Source: JAEKNW01 sp963678375 (lineage in GTDB: Bacteria > Cloacimonadota > Cloacimonadia > Cloacimonadales > JAFGVF01). From it: 64,000 bases of DNA. The DNA is taken from contig OY782831.1 in assembly GCA_963678375.2 (NCBI GenBank), positions 806,001-870,000 on the forward strand. Reading direction: 5' to 3'. Position 1 is the first letter of the stretch. Every line of letters starts with the position of its first letter. This document shows positions 55,338 to 62,716 of the stretch, one piece after another. Under the pieces are notes generated by a model. It was not told the origin of the DNA, did no database searches, and was given only the letters and a program-made list of their open reading frames with translations. The position numbers and the translations under genes are program-made.

Positions 55338-57203
55338 CTAACTAAGTTTTTCTTGTGGGTAAGCTTTAAGTTCTTTCATCCATTTGATAAGACGAGGAAC
55401 ACGTTCAGCTGTTTCTACAGGTAATACAAACGGTTGTCTTCCACGAGTATCAAGAACGATACCAACTTCACCGCCTGTTAATTCAGTAGTAATATCCTGA
55501 TTTTTACCAGCACCAATATCTAAACCTCTACCAGGCTTCAATTCTGCTTTTGCAACAGAACCTGTAGGGCATGGTAATAGTCTTAACTCACCGAATGGTA
55601 TTTTTTCTTCAAAAACACTTCCATCTGGAAGTTCTATTTTAGCTTCAAGAGCTATCTTTCCTTCTTTAATTTTTCCTACAGGGGCAACACAAGAACCAAT
55701 GTAAATCATACAGTCTTTATTGAAGACTTCAGTAGCAATTTCTTCGTTGATAGAAGCCAATACACCTAGGTGAGGCATCATAAAAATAGAGTCAACAGCA
55801 AGTTTTGTAATACCTTCAGGTAAGAAAGCATCAATAAGCATCATCATAGTTTGGTGTCTACGAGGAGCATGAGATAAAACACCACCTGAACCTACTAAAA
55901 GGTCAAGAGTGAGCATGTTAACAATTGTATCACCTGATTCAGATTGTGAGAAAGCTTCAGCAATATCAGAATTCTTCTGAGTACCCTTAAGATTAACAGC
56001 AAATTCCTTGTGCTGGATAAATGCTAATCTAAGGGCTTCTTTAGCAATAGCTTGTTCTAGCACAAGTTCTTGGAAAAGAGCTGGAATAGTTGTAGGTCTA
56101 ATCATTTTATTCTTAATCATATTTCTAAGTTCTTTGACATCAATATCGAAAGGAACCCAGCGTAGGATATTATCCAAGCCAGCACTAGCTAGAACATTAG
56201 AAATAGAATAACTCATACCTAAGTTAGCAGACACAGTTCTGTTGAAAACAAAATCTTCCGTAAAGACTGAGAAGACGTCAGTAGTAGCACCACCGATATC
56301 AACACCAAGCACTTCAATGTTTTCTTGCTTAGCAATAGTCTGCATAATATTACCAACAGCAGCTGGTGTAGGCATAATAGGAACAGGTTTGAGGTCTGGA
56401 CCAACAGTCCATGCCATTAATTTATTATATCCAGGAGCTTGTTGCATAACGTGTTCCATGAAGATTTCATGAATTTCATCACGAGCAGGTCCTAGGTTTT
56501 CTCTTTCCAATGTTGGACGAAGATTTTCAGTAATCATTAGATCAACTTTGTTACCTAGAGTCTTTTCAATCTCTTCTCTAGCTTGGATTGTACCAGCATA
56601 AATAACAGGAAGTTTATAGCTTGAACCAAGTCTTGGTTTTGGATCTGCAGCACCAACTAACTCAGCCATTTCAATAACATGTTTGTTACTTGTAGCATTA
56701 TCAGTGTGACCTGCCATAAGAATCATATCAGGTCTTAAATGACGAATTCTCTCAATTTTTTCATGATCCATTCTTTGGTCATTACTTGCAATTAAGTCCA
56801 TTACAATAGCACCAGCACCAAGAGCAGCTCTCTCAGCAGATTCACCTGTCATTTTAGCAACAACACCAGTAACCATCATCTGTAATCCACCACCAGCAGA
56901 AGATGTTGATACATAAGCATCTGCTCCGATATCACCATTTCTAGGAATAACAAGTTTAGAATCTTCAATCAAAGAGATATTAGGATTATTATATTTTAAT
57001 CTAGCTAACTCTTCTAACTCTTGCACAGCATTTAATACTCCACGGGTAACATCATTTAATGGTGCTTCAACTGTAGTAGGAGCTTCACCACGCACTGTTT
57101 GTCGATATTCACCATCTACATACTCAATAAGAATAGCTTTAGTAGTAGTAGAACCGCAATCAGTTGCAATGATACGAGTCAATTTTTTCTTCTCGTACTG
57201 CAT
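55338..57203 (-). CDS. glmL: GlmL/MutL-type ASKHA protein of the glutamate mutase family
   Basis: The start is placed at the ATG at 57203, because GGAGGA lies at the beginning of the longer frame; the protein is then 621 residues. The phosphate-1 motif TDCGSTTTK (14-22) and later VDIGGATTDVFSVF are the ATP-binding loops of the actin/hexokinase/Hsp70-like fold. Other stretches (SSAGGGLQMMVTGVV, MILMAGHTDNA, DLLVGSGGVLSHAPR) are typical of the glutamate mutase accessory family GlmL/MutL. Members help B12-dependent mutases, probably by repairing or protecting cofactor. No mutase subunit (GlmE, GlmS, OraE) is in view. The protein is longer than the roughly 460-residue GlmL of Clostridium. Confidence 0.82.
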   Translation of the reverse strand: MQYEKKKLTRIIATDCGSTTTKAILIEYVDGEYRQTVRGEAPTTVEAPLNDVTRGVLNAVQELEELARLKYNNPNISLIEDSKLVIPRNGDIGADAYVSTSSAGGGLQMMVTGVVAKMTGESAERAALGAGAIVMDLIASNDQRMDHEKIERIRHLRPDMILMAGHTDNATSNKHVIEMAELVGAADPKPRLGSSYKLPVIYAGTIQAREEIEKTLGNKVDLMITENLRPTLERENLGPARDEIHEIFMEHVMQQAPGYNKLMAWTVGPDLKPVPIMPTPAAVGNIMQTIAKQENIEVLGVDIGGATTDVFSVFTEDFVFNRTVSANLGMSYSISNVLASAGLDNILRWVPFDIDVKELRNMIKNKMIRPTTIPALFQELVLEQAIAKEALRLAFIQHKEFAVNLKGTQKNSDIAEAFSQSESGDTIVNMLTLDLLVGSGGVLSHAPRRHQTMMMLIDAFLPEGITKLAVDSIFMMPHLGVLASINEEIATEVFNKDCMIYIGSCVAPVGKIKEGKIALEAKIELPDGSVFEEKIPFGELRLLPCPTGSVAKAELKPGRGLDIGAGKNQDITTELTGGEVGIVLDTRGRQPFVLPVETAERVPRLIKWMKELKAYPQEKLS

Positions 57204-57224
57204 TATTTCCTCCATTTATAATAA

Positions 57225-57590
57225 TTATTTATTTTTTCTCCAAAATAGAAAAATCTTCTTAAGTCTTTGATTTCTCTTTCTGCGTCTAATTCTTCTTTTC
57301 TCATATTTTTCTTTGTTTATTTCAACATCAAGTTCGTCAATTCTCATAGCTAACATTTTTAAGTATCTATCTTCTTCAATAAGAGCAGCAAACTCTTGAT
57401 AATTCTTAGAATCAAAGATAACTTCAGCAACCGGTAAAACAAAGTAAAGTAGCTGACTTCCAATATGGTTTAAAGGCATGAATATTTCGGTCGCAATCAA
57501 TGCTGGAGCTGCCATATTTCTTTCTACAACAAACCTAGCAACCTTTTCAATTAAGTAAACAGCTCTTTCTTCAGAAATTGAAACAATCAT
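57225..57590 (-). CDS. small conserved protein, GlmL-associated
   Basis: This 121-residue protein begins with an alpha/beta segment (ERAVYLIEKVARFVVERN), has a hydrophobic stretch around 45-62 (HIGSQLLYFVLPVAEVIF) and ends in a strongly basic tail (YEKRRIRRRKRNQRLKK). No clear ribosome site precedes the ATG, so it is probably translated from comF read-through. It precedes glmL by 21 bases. I recognise no family. Confidence 0.65.
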   Translation of the reverse strand: MIVSISEERAVYLIEKVARFVVERNMAAPALIATEIFMPLNHIGSQLLYFVLPVAEVIFDSKNYQEFAALIEEDRYLKMLAMRIDELDVEINKEKYEKRRIRRRKRNQRLKKIFLFWRKNK

Positions 57591-57597
57591 AAATTTT

Positions 57598-58269
57598 TTA
57601 CGCTTTTCCTAATGTTAATACGATGATCTTCTTAGGTTCTGCAGTTTTCAATACTTTACAGCACTCTTCAACAGTTGAACCTGTAGTAAAGACATCATCT
57701 AACAAAATTACAGATTTGCCTTTTAAGTCAATATTTTTCTTTAGTTTAAATGCTTGCCTAATATTTTTTTCTCTTTTATCGTGTTCTAAAGTAGCCTGAG
57801 AAAGTGTATTGTTTACTCTTTCAATAACATCAGAAGAGTATTCACAAGCCAATAAGAGAGCTAATTTCTCAGCTATAAGCGAAGCTTGATTATAACCTCG
57901 CTCTCTTTTTCTAACTGAATGTAAAGGTACGGCAATTATTAGATTTACGTCAAGAATTAATTTCAATTTTTTGATATTCTTGAAAATCATCTGAGCAATA
58001 AATTCACTAATAGAACTCATATTATAGAATTTTAAGTTATGAACTATTGATACAACAACTTCTCTATATTTAGCGATAGTTATTAAATAATCATAAGACT
58101 TACTTTCCGCTTTAACTATAGCAGGTATCAAATACTCAATTTTGTTTAAGCAAACTATACAGAGATAATCATCTTGGTTAGCGATTCTCTGACCGCAATG
58201 GATACATACAGGTGGAAAAAGGAGATTAAGAAAAGACTTTTTCAATTGAAGCAAATATCTCACTACCAT
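57598..58269 (-). CDS. comF: ComF family phosphoribosyltransferase-like protein
   Basis: This 223-residue protein has an N-terminal zinc ribbon (Cys22-x2-Cys25, Cys37-x2-Cys40) and a type I phosphoribosyltransferase fold with VILLDDVFTTGSTVEE near the C-terminus, the PRPP loop. ComF takes part in DNA uptake in competent bacteria, possibly by helping the ssDNA transport step. The ATG at 58269 overlaps the end of purQ by 44 bases; a later GTG or TTG start would shorten the overlap. The end of purQ and start of comF thus share sequence in two frames. Confidence 0.85.
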   Translation of the reverse strand: MVVRYLLQLKKSFLNLLFPPVCIHCGQRIANQDDYLCIVCLNKIEYLIPAIVKAESKSYDYLITIAKYREVVVSIVHNLKFYNMSSISEFIAQMIFKNIKKLKLILDVNLIIAVPLHSVRKRERGYNQASLIAEKLALLLACEYSSDVIERVNNTLSQATLEHDKREKNIRQAFKLKKNIDLKGKSVILLDDVFTTGSTVEECCKVLKTAEPKKIIVLTLGKA

Positions 58270-58912
58270 CCTGGGATAGGACTTTGCCTTCAGCAGCCCT
58301 TTCTGGATGGGGCATCATACCTAGAACATTTTTCTTTTCATTTAGGATACCAGCAATGTTATCAATAGCTCCATTAGGATTACTTTCTCGAGTTATTAAG
58401 CCTTTTTCGTCACAATATTTAAAAGCGATTAAATCTTTATCTTGTAAGGCTTTCAAACCATCATTATTAATAAAGTAGTTACCTTCTTTATGAGCAATAG
58501 GAATATCAAGCGGTCTGCCAGGAGTGAGTCCCTTTGTAAAAGCTGAATCTTTATTAACCGAAGTAATAAATTGATGCTGGCAGATAAATTTCAAGCTTTC
58601 ATTCATCATTAAAGCACCTGGAAGAAGCCCTATTTCAGTAAGAATTTGGAAACCATTACAGATTCCCATTACGAGTCCACCCTGCTGAGCAAACTTAATA
58701 ACTTCAGCAATAATAGGAGAGAATTTGGCTATAGCTCCACAACGTAAATAGTCACCATAGGAGAATCCACCAGGGATAATCACTAAATCAGGATTAGTTA
58801 ACTGAGTATCTTTATGCCAGACAAAATCGACTTGATGACCTCTGATTTTGCCAATATGGAAAGCATCATGATCACAGTTAGACCCTGGAAAAGTTATGAC
58901 ATTTATTCTCAT
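58226..58912 (-). CDS. purQ: phosphoribosylformylglycinamidine synthase subunit I (glutaminase)
   Basis: This 228-residue class I glutamine amidotransferase supplies ammonia to PurL in purine synthesis. The catalytic triad is Cys85 (GICNGFQIL), His202 and Glu204 (PHPERA). The start MRINVITFPGSNCDHD is typical of the PurQ family. GGAG precedes the ATG. It follows purS by two bases, the usual PurS-PurQ pairing; the large subunit PurL is not in the window. Confidence 0.95.
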   Translation of the reverse strand: MRINVITFPGSNCDHDAFHIGKIRGHQVDFVWHKDTQLTNPDLVIIPGGFSYGDYLRCGAIAKFSPIIAEVIKFAQQGGLVMGICNGFQILTEIGLLPGALMMNESLKFICQHQFITSVNKDSAFTKGLTPGRPLDIPIAHKEGNYFINNDGLKALQDKDLIAFKYCDEKGLITRESNPNGAIDNIAGILNEKKNVLGMMPHPERAAEGKVLSQDGSEIFASIEKVFS

Positions 58913-58914
58913 TA

Positions 58915-59172
58915 CTAATCTCCACTAATGTGTTCAAGGTTCCATGAATAAGTTTCAGTATTAGGATTAGCTAATATTTTTTGGCAGATTTCTTGAATCT
59001 CTTTTTCTGCAGCTTCTAAATCATCACTGTTCAATTTAACTTCAATAAATTTACTTACTCTAACTTCTTCTACATTTTCATATCCAATAGAGTGAAGAGA
59101 GTTCATTACTTGCTTACCTTGTGGATCAAGTACACTAGCTTTTAAGGTAACGAATACTTTTGCTTTAATCAT
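58915..59172 (-). CDS. purS: phosphoribosylformylglycinamidine synthase subunit PurS
   Basis: This 85-residue protein starts MIKAKVFVTLKASVLDPQGK and ends with residues typical of PurS, the small bridging subunit of the PurLQS complex. It lies just ahead of purQ. GAGGAT precedes the ATG. Purine synthesis by the three-subunit enzyme is normal for most bacteria outside the gamma-proteobacteria. Confidence 0.94.
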   Translation of the reverse strand: MIKAKVFVTLKASVLDPQGKQVMNSLHSIGYENVEEVRVSKFIEVKLNSDDLEAAEKEIQEICQKILANPNTETYSWNLEHISGD

Positions 59173-59242
59173 ATTATCCTCTTGTTTTTATTATATTGAT
59201 TTCATTAATTTTAAAAGGGCTAATCTCTGTCAAGATTGTTAA

Positions 59243-60910
59243 TTATCTAACACTTCTAAGAGCTTGTGCAATATTAAGAGAATAGTCTCCAATATGCTCA
59301 AAATGTCTTAATAGGTCGATATAAAGAAGTTCAGCTTGCACATCAGAATTGCCAGCAGTAATTCTTTCTCTTGCATTATGTTTATATTGCTTTCTGATAT
59401 TATTAATCTGATTTTCAATTTCGTAAGCTTGTTTTAAATCATCACGTTTCATGTGTTCGAGCATTTTATGGTTATAGAGAGCCATAAATTCTTTCACTGC
59501 TTTAGCAATATCGTTAATCTCCTGAGTAGCTTCAGGATGCATATCTAGTTTTTTATCATATTTCTTCTTAGTAATCAACATTATTCTAAGTACAGAATCA
59601 CCAATTCCTTCTAGCTCATGCACAATTCTAATCATTGCGTTAATATTTTTTGCATATTTGTCAGTAAGTGCCTCTTCTGAGCATAGTGTTAAGAAGTTTG
59701 TAATCTCTCTTTGCATATCATCAGTAAGTTTTTCCTGACGACTAATCTTATCAACTTCATCACCTAGTTTTTTATGTGGATTAAAGAAAAGGTGTAAGGA
59801 TGTATCAAACATATCTTCACAAATTCTAACTAATTTAAAAATTTCCTGTCTTACTTGCTCTAAGTTAAAAGCTGTAGGATCTATTCGACCTGATTGAAGA
59901 TAAGCAAGTTTATATTCAGTGTTTTCATCATTTCTGTTTGGTTTTACAATCTTCTCAACAATTAATGCAAAATATTTCACTAACCAAATACAGACAAAAG
60001 TATTTATTACGTTGAATACTGTATGAAAAAGACTTAGCTTAAGTGGTAGGTTTGAGAGAATATTCTTCCATGGAGATAACCAATCAATGAATTGGATGAA
60101 ATAGGCAAAAATAAAAGTCATCCAAACAACTCCGAAGATATTAAAAAGAAGATGTGCTCTAGCTGCTCTCCTAGCATTTACTGTGGTACCGATCGATGCT
60201 AAATAGGCTGTGATAGTTGTTCCTATATTCTCTCCTAAAACAATCATAGCTGCCGTTGGGAAGTCTATCCAACCTTTGTATGCCATTGTCACCGTAATTG
60301 CCATAGCAGCACTAGAAGACTGAACTGCAATTGTTAAACCAGCTCCCAAAGCAACAAATATTAAATATGAGAGAAGCCCTCTTCCAGTAAAATCTTTTAC
60401 AAACTGAAATATCTCTGGATGATTGTTTATATCTGGAACAGAATCTTTAAGAAAAGATAAACCTAGAAAAAGTAAACCAAATCCGATTAAGACTTCTGCC
60501 CAATCCCTCTTAATCCTATGCTTTGAAAAGAAAAGGGGTAAACCAATTCCTATCATAGGAAGAGCTATGGTTGCAATTTTGAATTTAAAGCCTACAAAAG
60601 AAACAATCCAGGTTGTTACTGTAGTACCAATATTGGCACCCATTATCACACCGATAGATTGAACTAGGTTTAATAAACCAGCATTAACAAAACTTACTAC
60701 CATGACCGTTGTTGCTGATGATGACTGTATTAGAGCAGTAATTAGAAATCCAGTAAAGACAGCCATAAACCTATTCTTAGTCATATAGTTCAGAATAGAT
60801 TTCATTTTATCTCCAGCAACCTTATGGATGCCATCACTCATTACTTTCATTCCATAAAGAAATACACCAAGTGAACCTAACAAATTGAAAATTAAGGCAA
60901 TAGAAGACAT
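59243..60910 (-). CDS. Na/Pi cotransporter family protein with PhoU domain
   Basis: This 555-residue protein has an N-terminal membrane domain with two inverted repeats carrying QSSSATT and QSSSAAM, the signature of the NptA/SLC34-type sodium-phosphate cotransporters, then a cytoplasmic PhoU-like helical domain (about 340-555). AAGGAT lies before the ATG. It imports phosphate with sodium ions, or exports it in some bacteria. The PhnCDE operon elsewhere suggests phosphorus is a managed resource here. Confidence 0.9.
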   Translation of the reverse strand: MSSIALIFNLLGSLGVFLYGMKVMSDGIHKVAGDKMKSILNYMTKNRFMAVFTGFLITALIQSSSATTVMVVSFVNAGLLNLVQSIGVIMGANIGTTVTTWIVSFVGFKFKIATIALPMIGIGLPLFFSKHRIKRDWAEVLIGFGLLFLGLSFLKDSVPDINNHPEIFQFVKDFTGRGLLSYLIFVALGAGLTIAVQSSSAAMAITVTMAYKGWIDFPTAAMIVLGENIGTTITAYLASIGTTVNARRAARAHLLFNIFGVVWMTFIFAYFIQFIDWLSPWKNILSNLPLKLSLFHTVFNVINTFVCIWLVKYFALIVEKIVKPNRNDENTEYKLAYLQSGRIDPTAFNLEQVRQEIFKLVRICEDMFDTSLHLFFNPHKKLGDEVDKISRQEKLTDDMQREITNFLTLCSEEALTDKYAKNINAMIRIVHELEGIGDSVLRIMLITKKKYDKKLDMHPEATQEINDIAKAVKEFMALYNHKMLEHMKRDDLKQAYEIENQINNIRKQYKHNARERITAGNSDVQAELLYIDLLRHFEHIGDYSLNIAQALRSVR

Positions 60911-60934
60911 TTCAAATCCTTTTATAATATTTTT

Positions 60935-60967
60935 TTACAAAAAAAGACAGTCGGTTTAGACTGTCTT
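60935..60967 (-). terminator. rho-independent terminator after hisS
   Basis: AAGACAGTC (60944-60952) pairs with GACTGTCTT (60959-60967). On the minus strand at least seven T residues follow. Confidence 0.9.
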
Positions 60968-60973
60968 GGGATA

Positions 60974-62230
60974 TTATTTTATATGAGAAGAGAGCTCTGA
61001 GATTGAAACATCAACCTGCTTTCTCTCTAGTAAATACTTTAGAGTAACTACTCCACGCTCTAATTCATCATCACCTAAGATTACAGCATAATTAGAGTTT
61101 AATTTATCAGCCATTTTCATCTGAGCTTTTAAAGAAGTTTTATCTGGGTCATATTCCACAGAAATATTTTCTTGACGTAAGATGCTAATTATTTCTGCAA
61201 CTCTATTCTGAGCTTTTTCCCCAATTGCTACAATATATACTTGAGGAATAACCTTATTACCAGAGAAGAGTCCTTCTAATTCCATTGAAAGAAGAAGTCT
61301 TTCAAAACCGCCAGCAAAACCAATACCTGGTACAGATTTGCCACCAATTTGTTCAACTAACCCATTATAACGCCCTCCAGCTCCAATAGCATTTTGAGCT
61401 CCTAATTTATGATTTAGAAATTCAAAGGCTGTGTGAGTATAATAATCTAATCCCCTAACAATCTTTGGGTTTACTGAAAATGGGATGCCAAACTGTTGTA
61501 AATATTGCTTTACTTTTTCAAAATGACTTGAGCATTCTTCATCTAAATAATCTAGCATTACAGGTGCATCCTTACCAATTTCTTTACAGGCTTTCACTTT
61601 GCAATCTAAGATTCTCCTAGGTTTTTTATCTAATCTTATTTGACAATCATGACAAAGTTCTTCTTTAAATGGAGTAAAATATTCTTGCAAAGCTTTATCA
61701 TATCTTGCTGAAACTAGTTCATTCCCTACACTATTAATTTCAACTTCAAACTGAGTAAGTCCTAATTTTTGCACAAAGGTATAGAATAGGGCTATGATTT
61801 CTGCATCAATATAGGGATTATTGGAACCAATAGCTTCAACCCCATATTGATAAAATTGACGATATCGCCCTTTTTGAGGTCTATCATATCTGAACATTGG
61901 TCCAGTGTAGAATAGCTTCTGAATACCTGCTGAAGCTCCAAGACTATTCTCAACATAGCTTCTCACAACGGGGGCTGTTCCTTCTGGTCTGAGAGCAAAT
62001 GTTCTACCTTTTTTATCATTGAATTTGTACATCTCTTTTTGAACAATGTCTGATGTCTCACCAGAAGACCTCTCAAAAAGGTCAGCATCTTCAAATATAG
62101 GTGTAACTATTTCCTTATAATTAAATAATTTAGCAGTATTCTTGAACACATCTATTATGTATTCCCATTTATAGCTGTCATCAGGCAAAATATCATAAGT
62201 CCCTCGTGGGAGATTATATTTTGAACTCAC
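60974..62230 (-). CDS. hisS: histidine--tRNA ligase
   Basis: This 418-residue class II synthetase charges histidine tRNA. Motif 2 is FRYDRPQKGRYRQFYQ, HisA motifs are GLDYYTHTAFEF and GAGGRYNGLV, and motif 3 is PGIGFAGGFERLLL. Start is GTG at 62230 with AGAGG eight bases upstream. No frame break is seen. The anticodon-binding domain is at the C-terminus (about 330-418). Confidence 0.96.
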   Translation of the reverse strand: MSSKYNLPRGTYDILPDDSYKWEYIIDVFKNTAKLFNYKEIVTPIFEDADLFERSSGETSDIVQKEMYKFNDKKGRTFALRPEGTAPVVRSYVENSLGASAGIQKLFYTGPMFRYDRPQKGRYRQFYQYGVEAIGSNNPYIDAEIIALFYTFVQKLGLTQFEVEINSVGNELVSARYDKALQEYFTPFKEELCHDCQIRLDKKPRRILDCKVKACKEIGKDAPVMLDYLDEECSSHFEKVKQYLQQFGIPFSVNPKIVRGLDYYTHTAFEFLNHKLGAQNAIGAGGRYNGLVEQIGGKSVPGIGFAGGFERLLLSMELEGLFSGNKVIPQVYIVAIGEKAQNRVAEIISILRQENISVEYDPDKTSLKAQMKMADKLNSNYAVILGDDELERGVVTLKYLLERKQVDVSISELSSHIK

Positions 62231-62364
62231 TAAGATACCTCTTATTGTGTTTTTTTTGTCATAATTTTAAGTTAAGATAAATAGTCAATTATTATTATAG
62301 ATTAGCTTTAATAATCTTCTAGTATCTTTATTAGGCTACATGTTTGTTATAAGAAAAAACTAAA

Positions 62365-62386
62365 GACTCAAGTTTAAGCCTGGTGG
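62365..62386 (-). repeat. CCACCAG repeat family, copy
   Basis: On the minus strand this reads CCACCAGGCTTAAACTTGAG followed by TC, matching the family copies at 41798-41819 and 42143-42164 at most positions. Confidence 0.6.
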
Positions 62387-62515
62387 AAGTTTTCATAAGC
62401 AAATCATAGCTTTGTAGAACTTTCTGCTTTACCCAGATGAGGTAATAGACTTCATTGAAGAGTGTAGAATCTTATCAGCAAATCTAATTAACTCTTATTT
62501 GCTTTTAATAGCTTA

Positions 62516-62570
62516 TCTATTGGGCTTTCATTAGGCATCTATTGGGAATCTATTAAGCATCCATTAGACC
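62516..62570. repeat. degenerate tandem repeat with an 11-base period
   Basis: Five successive units: TCTATTGGGCTT, TCATTAGGCA, TCTATTGGGAA, TCTATTAAGCA and TCCATTAGACC. Unit lengths are 12, 10, 11, 11 and 11 bases, about one helical turn. Confidence 0.7.
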
Positions 62571-62716
62571 AAGAGTCAATAAACGCACATTAGTAATGAT
62601 ATAAGTATCCAGTATACACTATATTATCTTGCATTTAAAACAATGACTTTATTCAAGGTCAGGCTATTTTAAAAAGTTTTAAAGCACATAATTCCTGCCT
62701 TATTTAGCTAGCAAAA

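Larger units (their letters stand above)
62231..62716. other. gap of about 485 bases
   Basis: No coding frame is supported. It contains the hisS promoter region, a CCACCAG-family repeat copy (62365-62386, minus strand) and a degenerate tandem repeat (62516-62570). The rest is AT-rich. Confidence 0.6.

Noticed and set aside
62516..62570. CRISPR or iteron-type origin
   Set aside because: The units are contiguous 10-12-base degenerate repeats with no spacers. No dnaA, repA or dnaN gene or DnaA-box cluster is seen nearby.
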